Below are positions 1 to 6,029 of a stretch of DNA of 9,746 nucleotides, in pieces; position 1 is the stretch's first letter; each line of letters opens with the position of its first letter. Source of the DNA: Clostridia bacterium (GTDB lineage Bacteria; Bacillota_A; Clostridia; Christensenellales; Borkfalkiaceae); the NCBI GenBank assembly GCA_017462425.1, contig JAFTRD010000102.1, forward strand, positions 1 through 9,746. Direction: 5' to 3'. The notes beneath the pieces are model-generated. The model worked only from the letters and a program-made list of their open reading frames with translations. It ran no database searches and was not told the DNA's origin. The position numbers and the translations under genes were made by a program.

Positions 1-10
1 AACGACTTTA

Positions 11-200
11 AAAGGAGGTTCGATATGAAAAGAATACTTGCACGCAAAATCTCCCAAGGAGGGCTATTCCAATGAACTACTTCGCAATGAGGTCCATCGT
101 TTAAAAAAACGTTCCGGGGAAAATTAGCAGAAAAAGGGTTTTCTGCATAGGAGTAATGGTAAGGGGAACGAAAACGAACGAAACCTCCACAATTGAATAA
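11..200 (+). pseudogene. Frame-broken coding-like scrap at left edge
   Basis: No intact gene can be called here. A strong ribosome binding site (AAAGGAGG, 11-18) precedes ATG at 25, but that frame stops at 73 after 16 codons. The frame one base over (from 29 to the TAG ending at 127) reads as much more protein-like, with pieces such as EGYSNELLRNEVHRLKKR. Removing one A from the AAAA run at 28-31 would join it to the ATG and give about 33 residues. A third frame then continues with GKLAEKGFSA before a stop at 147-149. A second start (ATG 72, with AAGGAGGG at 56-63) gives only 10 codons. The alternation of frames suggests a decayed gene or sequencing indels. I recognise no family. It could also be chance. 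Confidence 0.25.
127..146. repeat. Short hairpin, 8-bp stem
   Basis: GCAGAAAA (127-134) pairs perfectly with TTTTCTGC (139-146) around a four-base AGGG loop. It has the same design as the hairpins at 313-533 but lies on the other side of the terminator at 217-241. No T-tract follows, so it is not an obvious terminator. Confidence 0.5.
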
Positions 201-207
201 AGAAGGC

Positions 208-259
208 AAAAAAACTCCCCCTTGCGAACGCCGCAAGGGGGCTACTTTTTTTGTTTTTT
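208..259. terminator. Bidirectional rho-independent terminator
   Basis: A perfect 10-bp GC-rich stem, CCCCCTTGCG (217-226) with CGCAAGGGGG (232-241), encloses a five-base loop. On the plus strand it is followed by T-rich sequence at 246-259. On the minus strand it is followed by seven T (208-214 on plus is AAAAAAA). It can end leftward transcription from yfbR, after passing through the hairpin array, and rightward transcription from the left edge. Confidence 0.85.
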
Positions 260-279
260 GATTGCGTTTATTGATCGCC
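260..279 (+). repeat. Direct repeat, copy 1 (20 bp)
   Basis: Positions 260-279 (GATTGCGTTTA then TTGATCGCC) match 410-429 (GATTGCGTTTA then TCTATCGCC) in 18 of 20 bases, 150 bp apart. The second copy spans the end of one hairpin and the left arm of the next. This suggests the array grew in part by segment duplication. Confidence 0.6.
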
Positions 280-409
280 GTATCGGGAGTTTTTAACCTG
301 TGGGTCAAGGGAGCAAGGCTTCCTTGCGGGTGGGTTGGAGGGCAGCGCCCTCCGCATAAAACGTGGGAACGCCGTTCCCACGAAATCATGAACTTTTTAA
401 GCAATCTTC

Positions 410-429
410 GATTGCGTTTATCTATCGCC
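410..429 (+). repeat. Direct repeat, copy 2 (20 bp)
   Basis: Second copy of the 18/20 direct repeat that also occurs at 260-279. It overlaps the right arm of the hairpin at 401-415 and the left arm of the one at 424-438. Confidence 0.6.
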
Positions 430-552
430 TTTGGCGATTAGAGCGCAAGGCGTAGCCTTGCTTATAAGAGGCTTAATAAATTAGGGGACAGTCGTCCCCT
501 ATAACCCCTACCAAAGGAACCACGTTCCTTTGGGATCCTATGACGAAAAAGT

Positions 553-1143
553 TTAATCGGCAAAGTTTTCCAGTTCGTCCAAGGTTAAGGAATAACCGTC
601 TATAAAATGTTGGAAAAAGTACTCGATTTCGGGCATGGAACGCTCTTTTAGGTCTTTTTCAATGCTCTTTTTGGCTCGGGTGAACTCGGCGTTGCCGCTG
701 CGGAGCTCTTCCAGACATTTAATATACGCAGCCAGGCGGTCAGCCGCCTTTACCAGTTTATATTCCACGCTGTCCTCGTCGCTTAAAACGTAGGGAGAAA
801 GCTCGTCGCTCAGTTCCTCGGGGAGCATGGTCAGCATTTTTTCACACGCCTTGCGCTCCAACTGTTTGTATTCGCCGTGAATGGCACGGTTGAAATACTT
901 GATGGGCGTGGGTAAATCGCCCGTCATTACCTCGCTGGTTTCGTGATAGAGGGCGTACAGCACCGTTTTGCTTACGTCGGCGTTGCCACCGAAAATTTTA
1001 TTATGGATAACCGCAAGCGCATGAGCAAGCACGGCAACGCTTTGGGAGTGCTCCATAATGTTCTCCTCCCGCACCGAACGCATAAGCTGCCAGCGCTTGA
1101 TGTATTTCATTCTGTCCATATAGGCGTAAAAATTATATTTCAT
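553..1143 (-). CDS. yfbR: 5'-deoxynucleotidase, YfbR-like HD-domain hydrolase
   Basis: Predicted metal-dependent phosphohydrolase that removes the phosphate from deoxyribonucleoside 5'-monophosphates in the cytoplasm (nucleotide pool salvage). At 196 residues it has the usual family length and is collinear with E. coli YfbR as I recall it: RW at 17-18, the first histidine in EHS (H32), the TGDLPTPIKYFN block (74-85), KAADRLAAY with the late metal aspartate (D135), and KCLEEL. The second metal motif reads YHETSE instead of YHDASE, so the HD pair is H67-E68. Start ATG at 1143 is supported by AAGGGG (1152-1157) with 8-nt spacing and by a consensus promoter just upstream. It is a single-gene unit, divergent from the thiamine transporter. 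Identity is strong; activity with Glu at the metal site is inferred. Confidence 0.9.
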   Translation of the reverse strand: MKYNFYAYMDRMKYIKRWQLMRSVREENIMEHSQSVAVLAHALAVIHNKIFGGNADVSKTVLYALYHETSEVMTGDLPTPIKYFNRAIHGEYKQLERKACEKMLTMLPEELSDELSPYVLSDEDSVEYKLVKAADRLAAYIKCLEELRSGNAEFTRAKKSIEKDLKERSMPEIEYFFQHFIDGYSLTLDELENFAD

Positions 1144-1170
1144 ACTATATTCCCCTTGTTTCGTGCGTAT

Positions 1171-1199
1171 ATTATAGCGTATTTTTTAAAAAATTTCAA
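1171..1199 (-). promoter_or_regulatory. Sigma-A type promoter for yfbR
   Basis: On the minus strand TTGAAA (1194-1199) and TATAAT (1171-1176) are separated by 17 bp. Transcription would start about 1164, roughly 20 nt before the yfbR ATG. Confidence 0.75.
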
Positions 1200-1208
1200 T
1201 AATTTCTA

Positions 1209-1237
1209 TTGACTTTACACGTTTTTTATATTATAAT
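1209..1237 (+). promoter_or_regulatory. Sigma-A type promoter for TPP riboswitch and thiT
   Basis: TTGACT (1209-1214) and TATAAT (1232-1237) are separated by exactly 17 bp. The expected start near 1244 lies just before the riboswitch aptamer. Its -35 is only 9 bp from the -35 of the divergent yfbR promoter, so the two are back to back. Confidence 0.8.
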
Positions 1238-1255
1238 TTCGGTATTAAAAATAAA

Positions 1256-1338
1256 ATATCCGTCGTGGGTGCTGTAACAGGCTGAGATTATACCATTTGA
1301 ATCGGCAAGGTAATACTTGAGCGAAAGATTTCGGACTT
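1256..1338 (+). ncRNA. TPP riboswitch aptamer (THI box)
   Basis: The segment carries the conserved THI-box landmarks in order: GGGTGC (1267-1272), the small P3 hairpin CTG-TAA-CAG (1272-1280), the invariant GCTGAGA (1281-1287), ACC closing P2 (1292-1294), TTTGAA-like sequence before the second arm (1297-1301), and GGTAATACTTGAGCG (1309-1323). The last corresponds to the consensus GGguAAUaCCaGCG pyrophosphate-sensing arm. P1 is TCCG (1259-1262) with CGGA (1332-1335). It sits upstream of a thiamine transporter gene, as expected. Established knowledge: this family binds thiamine pyrophosphate and turns genes off when it is abundant. Confidence 0.9.
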
Positions 1339-1354
1339 TTAATCGATAATCAAG

Positions 1355-1387
1355 AATTCCACGAGCGCTTTTCGTGGGATTTTTTCT
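1355..1387 (+). terminator. Riboswitch-controlled terminator
   Basis: AATTCCACGA (1355-1364) pairs with TCGTGGGATT (1372-1381, one G-T pair) around a 7-base loop, followed by a T-run ending near 1387. A competing antiterminator is visible: aptamer bases 1309-1320 can pair with 1350-1360 (10 pairs, one mismatch, one bulge). That pairing uses up both the aptamer's second arm and the terminator's left arm. TPP binding should therefore free the terminator and stop thiT transcription. Confidence 0.8.
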
Positions 1388-1420
1388 TTTAAAACGGCGG
1401 AAAAAAAGGAGGTCTTTTTT

Positions 1421-2551
1421 ATGTTTCTCAACACTCTGTTGGCGGAAGAGACGACGGTTTGGTACCCCTTCCTCTTCGATACGCCGCAAAACGCCGTGCG
1501 AGCCGTTGCCATTTGGCTGACCCTTGCGGCTTTGATTGCCTTTGCCGTAGGACTAACACTAATAAAGGGCGAAAAACGGGCGAAATTTTTAAAAATTTCC
1601 CTCATTTGCGCCATCGCCTATGCGTGTGTATTGGCAATCGTCTCTCTCGTCTTTGGGTTCTTGGAGGACGGAATTAAACCCATTTTATGTATTCCACTCC
1701 TCGTGCTTATCTTGACGATTGCCCTGAGCGGAATTTTACTTATCTTTAAACAAAACCGTGTGACGCTGATAGCGGCAGGCGTTGCCGTGGGCGGAGCGCT
1801 GGTTGCCGCCTTGGTCTGCATGGGCGTTCACTTTGCCTCGGGCGAGGCTGCGGAGGATAACTGGCTGACCAACGAACAAGTGGGCGTTGCAGGGCTTTGG
1901 ATAAGCGCCGTAATTTTAATTGCCGCCGTGATAGCCGTTGCCTTTTTGTTGGATAGAAAATCCGAAAAAGGGTTCAGCGCTAAGTCGGTTGCCTACGCCG
2001 CCGTGTGTATTGCCATGAGCTTTGCGCTTTCCTATCTTCGTATCGTACAAATGCCGCAGGGCGGCGCAATTACCGTTGCCTCGCTGTTGCCTTTGATGAT
2101 CTACTCGTATATGTTCGGGACGAAAAAAGGCGTGTTTGCAGGCATGATTTACGGCTTGTTGCAGGCGATACAGGACCCGTATATTCTGCACCCCGCGCAG
2201 TTTATTTTAGACTACCCCGCCGCCTTTGCCTGCATTGGCTTGGCAGGCGCATTTTCCGCCGCTGAGGCGCTTGAAAAACTGCCGCAGCTGCAGTTTGCCC
2301 TCGGCGCAGGAGTTGCGTGTCTGGGAAGATTTTTAATGCACTTTATTGCGGGAATATTCGCCTTTGGCGCCTTTGCGCCCGAAGGAACGAACGTAATCTT
2401 ATACAGCCTCGGCTATCAGGCAAGTTATATTTTAGCGGATATGGCGATTGTGATTGTGGTGGGAATTTTCGTATTCTCCTCCCGTGCGTTTGTGAAAATG
2501 GCAAGGAGCTATAAACCAACGGTACAAACAAAGGTACAAACGGCGGAATAA
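1421..2551 (+). CDS. thiT: Thiamine ECF transporter S component, ThiT-like, with N-terminal extension
   Basis: Substrate-binding membrane component for thiamine uptake, expected to work with a shared ECF energising module (EcfT plus two ATPases) not present in this window. Residues from about 187 to 358 match ThiT/YuaJ: an AxxxA-like first helix (AAVCIAMSFA, 192-202), LDYPAAF (263-269), GRFLMHFIAGIF (302-313) with a histidine matching thiamine-binding His125 of L. lactis ThiT, and APEG followed by LYSLGYQ (327-333). The usual family length is about 190 residues; this protein has 376. The extra N-terminal half contains about five predicted helices (roughly 26-48, 57-80, 86-108, 114-136, 155-177) of a type I do not recognise. 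Start ATG 1421 has AAAGGAGG 7 nt upstream. Expression is controlled by the TPP riboswitch directly ahead. Confidence 0.88.
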   Translation: MFLNTLLAEETTVWYPFLFDTPQNAVRAVAIWLTLAALIAFAVGLTLIKGEKRAKFLKISLICAIAYACVLAIVSLVFGFLEDGIKPILCIPLLVLILTIALSGILLIFKQNRVTLIAAGVAVGGALVAALVCMGVHFASGEAAEDNWLTNEQVGVAGLWISAVILIAAVIAVAFLLDRKSEKGFSAKSVAYAAVCIAMSFALSYLRIVQMPQGGAITVASLLPLMIYSYMFGTKKGVFAGMIYGLLQAIQDPYILHPAQFILDYPAAFACIGLAGAFSAAEALEKLPQLQFALGAGVACLGRFLMHFIAGIFAFGAFAPEGTNVILYSLGYQASYILADMAIVIVVGIFVFSSRAFVKMARSYKPTVQTKVQTAE

Positions 2552-2570
2552 AATCCTGAAAAACGAAAGA

Positions 2571-2600
2571 AAGTCACCCAAAAACGGGTGACTTTTTTCT
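2571..2600. terminator. Bidirectional terminator between thiT and rseP
   Basis: AAGTCACCC (2571-2579) pairs with GGGTGACTT (2586-2594) around AAAAAC. T-rich sequence follows on the plus strand, and the mirrored A-rich flank (AACGAAAGA) gives T-rich sequence on the minus strand. It serves both the thiT transcript and the end of the pyrH-rseP operon. Confidence 0.85.
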
Positions 2601-2610
2601 TTGTTTTATA

Positions 2611-3879
2611 TTATAAAAACTGTAAGATATCCACTAAAATTGCAAAGCCGAAGAGGAGCAAAAAGCCCACGGTGTGAATGATTGCCTCTACCTTTCGGTT
2701 GACGGGTTTGCCTCGCACCCATTCTATGGCCGTGAATATGACCTTACTGCCGTCGAGCGCCGGAATGGGTAAAAGATTGAAGACCGCTAAGTTTACGCCG
2801 ATATACGCCACAATTTCCAAAAACGGCTGTACGCCTCGGGATAAAATCTGCGAAGTAGCTGTGATGGTGGTAACCGGTCCGCCGAGCGTATCCACGCCCA
2901 AAACGCCCATTAAAAGCTCGCCTAATACCTGAAAAATAGAACCGGCAATGCGGAAGGAATAGACGAAGCTGTTGCCAACGGTCTTAAAAAAGCCGAAACG
3001 GTAGGACGTAGAATAAATCTGATACGAGGGATTGCCGTTTTCGTTGGTAATGACGTTGCCGCTCGTATCGGTCTTTTTGGCAACGCCGAGCGCTTCCCAG
3101 AGTCGGTCCACGTCGGTGCTGTTTTCAAAGTCGGTGGCACGGCGCAATTCTACCGTAATATCCATTTCTTCACGCTTGCCCGTTTCTGCGTCCGTGATAC
3201 GGGAGACGTAGAACTCTACTTTTTCGCCAGCCTCTCTACCCTTGAGGGCGTTCATGAGGTCGTTGGTGAGGAATACGCCCTTACCGTCCGCCTTTAAGAT
3301 TACGTCCTTGTCCTGAAAACAGTATTCGCTTGCAATCTCGGCGGTAGGGGCTACCTCGTACGTTACCAGCATGAGTTGACCGAAGGAGAAAAAGGAAATG
3401 AAGATAACGATTAGCGATAAAAGGTAGTTCATGGTTGCGCCGGCTACTAAAACGATGATACGTTTCCACGGCGCTTGGTCGCAAAATCTGCCCTGCGTTA
3501 TATCTTTTTCTGACCCCGAACTCTTTTTTGGCGGAACGGGGGTTACTTTTTCGTCTAAAAATACGTCTTCTTGTTCGGGCGCTTTAAGGCTATCCTTTTC
3601 AGCCTCATCCGCCAGTCCCTCCTCGTCCTCAAAGGCGCAATATCCGCCCAGAGGAATGAGGCGTAAGGAAAATTTTTCGCCCGTTTTTTTACTCGTACGG
3701 GAAAAGAGCGCAGGACCGAACCCAACGGAGAACTCGTTGATTTTAAATTTTAAAATTTTCCCTGCAATGTAATGCCCGAACTCGTGCACGGTGACCATGA
3801 CGAGCAGAACTAAAATTGCCAGTAATATTGAACCGATATTTGACAGTATCGAAGGAACGTCCAAGAGATTATTTAACAT
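2611..3879 (-). CDS. rseP: RseP/RasP-family site-2 zinc metalloprotease
   Basis: Intramembrane protease that cuts membrane-spanning anti-sigma factors and signal-peptide remnants. The zinc motif HEFGH (32-36) lies in the first helix (about 17-37). The second site LDG (375-377) follows NLLPIPA near the C-terminus, and a PDZ-like region spans about 175-275. The block WKRIIVLVAGATMNY (138-152) is typical. Between FEDE (83-86) and that block there is an acidic, proline- and lysine-containing insert (about 88-128), longer than the short link in classical members. At 422 residues it is of normal overall size. Its start ATG overlaps the end of dxr by 11 nt; the nearest AGGAGG (3898-3903) is 18 nt away, so translation probably depends on coupling to dxr. 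It is the last gene of the operon; proS/ispG, which often follow, are absent. Confidence 0.93.
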   Translation of the reverse strand: MLNNLLDVPSILSNIGSILLAILVLLVMVTVHEFGHYIAGKILKFKINEFSVGFGPALFSRTSKKTGEKFSLRLIPLGGYCAFEDEEGLADEAEKDSLKAPEQEDVFLDEKVTPVPPKKSSGSEKDITQGRFCDQAPWKRIIVLVAGATMNYLLSLIVIFISFFSFGQLMLVTYEVAPTAEIASEYCFQDKDVILKADGKGVFLTNDLMNALKGREAGEKVEFYVSRITDAETGKREEMDITVELRRATDFENSTDVDRLWEALGVAKKTDTSGNVITNENGNPSYQIYSTSYRFGFFKTVGNSFVYSFRIAGSIFQVLGELLMGVLGVDTLGGPVTTITATSQILSRGVQPFLEIVAYIGVNLAVFNLLPIPALDGSKVIFTAIEWVRGKPVNRKVEAIIHTVGFLLLFGFAILVDILQFL

Positions 3880-5014
3880 TTTTTATGATTTTTTTCGCCT
3901 CCTCTCTCGCCCGTCGGTCTACGCCGCAAAGCGTTACGTAATCGCTTACCTTTTCACGTGCCGTACGGGAAAGGGTTTCTTCTATTACCTCGGCAATATT
4001 CGTAAAGCCGATTTCCTCTTTTAAAAACGCATTGACGGCAACCTCGCCTGCGGCGTTTAACGCGCAGGGATAATTGTCCCCCCATTCCCCCGCCGTCAAG
4101 GCTAAATCGTAGCAAGGGAAGTCTTTTCTTTTTAAGGGTTTAAAATGAATTGCGCCGAGAGCGGAAAAGTCCAGCGGTTTTAAGTTGCAGGGCAGACGCT
4201 CGGGATAGGTGAGCGCCAGCTGAATGGGGACTTCCATGGTGGGATAGCTCATTTGCGCAAGCACGCTACCGTCCGAAAAGGAGACCATGGAATGAATAAT
4301 GCTTTCGGGCTGGACCACCGTCTGAATTTTTTCAAAGGGCGCATGATAGAGCCATTTTGCCTCGATAACCTCAAAGCCTTTATTTAACAGCGTGGCGCTG
4401 TCTATCGTAATTTTTGCGCCCATGCTCCAGGTGGGGTGCTTTAACGCCTTTTGCACCGTTACCCCTTGCAGCTGTTCCTTAGTGTATCCGTAAAACGGTC
4501 CGCCGCTTGCCGTGAGAATTAAGCTGCTGAATTTTGCGTTGCGGTTGAAATGAAGCGCCTGAAAAATAGCGGAATGTTCGCTGTCCACGGGCACGAGGTC
4601 GACTTTTTTCTCCTCAACGAGGCGCATGACCAACTCGCCGCCGCAGACCAGCGTTTCTTTATTGGCAAGGGCAAGCCGTTTTTTACATTCGATTGCCTTT
4701 AAGGAATATTTAAGCCCCGCAAAGCCCGTAGCCGCCACGAATACCACGTCGCAATCGCAAACGGCGTCGAGAGCGCTTTGCTCGCCCGAGCGTAACGCCA
4801 CGCCCTCGGGCGGTGTGGGCATATTTAAAAGCGCCGACTCGTCTAAAAGCACCGCACGGTCGGGCTTGAAGAAGTCGACCTGCTCGGCAAGGATTTTTGC
4901 GTTTTTATTGGCGACCAGAGCGGAAAAACGAAACTTTTCGGGATACCGCCGCACTACGGCGCAAACCTGTCTGCCGATAGAGCCCGTAGAACCGATTAAG
5001 GCAATGGAAATCAT
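3869..5014 (-). CDS. dxr: 1-deoxy-D-xylulose 5-phosphate reductoisomerase
   Basis: Converts DXP to 2-C-methyl-D-erythritol 4-phosphate using NADPH, the committed step of the MEP pathway to isopentenyl diphosphate, so it supplies the substrate used by UppS in this operon. The NADPH loop GSTGSIG is at residues 8-14. The LANKETLV block is followed by VDSEHSA, with metal ligands D144 and E146. HPTWSMG and NKGFEVIEAKWL contain the third metal glutamate (about E218). Length 381 is normal. I chose ATG 5014 because AGGAG (5025-5029) lies 10 nt upstream. The frame is open to an ATG at 5077, but that adds 21 atypical residues and would start inside a hairpin. The stop codon lies inside the first codons of rseP. 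Confidence 0.95.
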   Translation of the reverse strand: MISIALIGSTGSIGRQVCAVVRRYPEKFRFSALVANKNAKILAEQVDFFKPDRAVLLDESALLNMPTPPEGVALRSGEQSALDAVCDCDVVFVAATGFAGLKYSLKAIECKKRLALANKETLVCGGELVMRLVEEKKVDLVPVDSEHSAIFQALHFNRNAKFSSLILTASGGPFYGYTKEQLQGVTVQKALKHPTWSMGAKITIDSATLLNKGFEVIEAKWLYHAPFEKIQTVVQPESIIHSMVSFSDGSVLAQMSYPTMEVPIQLALTYPERLPCNLKPLDFSALGAIHFKPLKRKDFPCYDLALTAGEWGDNYPCALNAAGEVAVNAFLKEEIGFTNIAEVIEETLSRTAREKVSDYVTLCGVDRRAREEAKKIIKNVK

Positions 5015-5052
5015 TTCTCTTTTTCTCCTGTGGGAATGGATTGTGAGATTAG

Positions 5053-5079
5053 AAATGCTTGCCGTCAAGGCAAGCATTT
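5053..5079 (-). promoter_or_regulatory. Perfect 11-bp hairpin in the cdsA-dxr gap
   Basis: AAATGCTTGCC (5053-5063) pairs perfectly with GGCAAGCATTT (5069-5079) around five bases. It is not followed by a T-tract on the minus strand, so it is unlikely to be a plain terminator. Lying 38 nt before the dxr start, it may protect or process the mRNA. Confidence 0.5.
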
Positions 5080-5091
5080 TCCTTTAAAAAT

Positions 5092-5097
5092 ATTATA
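5092..5097 (-). promoter_or_regulatory. Possible internal -10 element before dxr
   Basis: A consensus TATAAT occurs on the minus strand just upstream of the hairpin. I see no good -35 at 16-18 bp; the nearest candidate, TTGAGC (5119-5124), is 21 bp away. If used, transcripts would start about 5085 and carry the 5053-5079 hairpin at their 5' end. Confidence 0.25.
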
Positions 5098-5103
5098 CGT
5101 TTG

Positions 5104-6012
5104 TTAAAATACGTTTATGCTCAAAAGAACGTAAAACACTCCGTAGATGAGAACCGACGTGTACATCGTGCCGTAGATATGGACGAGAATTCCGCCGTGA
5201 CCGGGTAAAATTTTACCCATGTCCTTGATGTCTTGCTTGCGCTTGATGGCGCTTTCAACCAGATCGCCGAACTCCGTAAACAGCGCCGCGCCCGCGCCTA
5301 TTAAAATATAAACGGGTAACTGCTCGTAGGGAATAGCCGTACCCACCGTGACGAGATTATACGCAAAGAAAAGTATAATTGCGCCCAATACGCCGCCGAC
5401 AACGCCGCCGATTCCGCCCACTACCGTCTTTTTAGGGGATATATCCGGCGCCATTTTTTGCGGGAACTTCTTACCTAAAAGCATTCCGAATACGTACGCC
5501 AACGAGTCTGCGCAGGGGGAAATGACGAAGATGAACAGCATTGCCAGTACCGAATGTTCGGGGAAATGATTACAAAGCACCATGACGCCGATAATAACCG
5601 TGGGGTACACGCACGCAAGCAGCGCGCAGCCCACGCTTTCCAACGAGGTCTTTTCATATTGCAGGACCAAAAGAGAGCATAACACCACGCTGGCGGCAAA
5701 GAAGCTGACGCCCATAACCGTAAGACGGTCGTAATTGAATACGTACGTGCTGATGTCGTACGCCGGAATAAAGACGATGGAAAACAGCTGCGCCACCACC
5801 CTTTGCGATTTGGTGAGCCGATCGCCCAGCGCCCGAATCATTTCATACGTGCCTATGATAGAGAATACGTATAAAAGAAGGTCAAAGCTCAAATCTCCCC
5901 ACAAAATAACACCGCCGCCGCTTAAAGGCTGGTCGGGGAGATATATCTTCAACAGAAAAAATCCGATGATTACCGCTACGTAACCTATGCCCGTAATTAG
6001 TCTTTGTTTCAT
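5104..6012 (-). CDS. cdsA: CdsA-family phosphatidate cytidylyltransferase with altered signature
   Basis: The family makes CDP-diacylglycerol from phosphatidate and CTP, the branch point for membrane phospholipids. The protein has 302 residues with multiple hydrophobic helices. It shows CADSLAYVFG (167-176), then SPKKTVVGGIGG (192-203), GD at 249-250, and most of the CdsA signature: S254, K257-R258, K263-D264 and PGHGGIL (270-276). The signature normally continues D-R-x-D; here it reads V277-H278-I279-Y280. Each change is one base away from the expected codon (GAC to GTC, CGT to CAT, GAC to TAC). Start ATG 6012 has AAAGGTG 5 nt upstream and lies 17 nt after uppS. Family membership is certain from context and sequence; catalytic competence is in doubt. 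Confidence 0.9.
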   Translation of the reverse strand: MKQRLITGIGYVAVIIGFFLLKIYLPDQPLSGGGVILWGDLSFDLLLYVFSIIGTYEMIRALGDRLTKSQRVVAQLFSIVFIPAYDISTYVFNYDRLTVMGVSFFAASVVLCSLLVLQYEKTSLESVGCALLACVYPTVIIGVMVLCNHFPEHSVLAMLFIFVISPCADSLAYVFGMLLGKKFPQKMAPDISPKKTVVGGIGGVVGGVLGAIILFFAYNLVTVGTAIPYEQLPVYILIGAGAALFTEFGDLVESAIKRKQDIKDMGKILPGHGGILVHIYGTMYTSVLIYGVFYVLLSINVF

Positions 6013-6029
6013 ATTGCACCTTTTCTCCC

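Larger units (their letters stand above)
260..552. repeat. Array of eight short perfect hairpins, non-coding
   Basis: This stretch has no credible gene. It holds eight perfect inverted repeats with 3-4 base loops. Left arms and spans are: GCAAGG 313-327, GGAGGGC 337-353, CGTGGGAAC 362-382, GCAATC 401-415, ATCGCC 424-438, GCAAGGC 445-461, TAGGGGAC 482-501, CCAAAGGAAC 511-533. Stems run from 6 to 10 bp and the stem sequences differ from each other. Only the loop size, the perfect pairing and the 6-20 bp spacing are shared. None has a T-tract. The segment lies between the yfbR stop codon and the terminator at 217-241, so it would be the 3' untranslated region of yfbR RNA. I do not recognise it as a named repeat family. 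Confidence 0.8.

Noticed and set aside
313..533. CRISPR array or REP-type repeat
   Set aside because: The inverted repeats differ in sequence from unit to unit. There are no identical repeats with unique spacers and no cas genes.
943..1212. Plus-strand 89-codon open frame opposite yfbR
   Set aside because: It lies antisense to a well-conserved gene, without a ribosome site or a recognisable protein pattern.
5015..5077. Longer dxr product starting at ATG 5077
   Set aside because: The extra 21 residues are atypical, the ATG lies within a hairpin arm, and ATG 5014 has a proper ribosome binding site followed directly by the NADPH loop.
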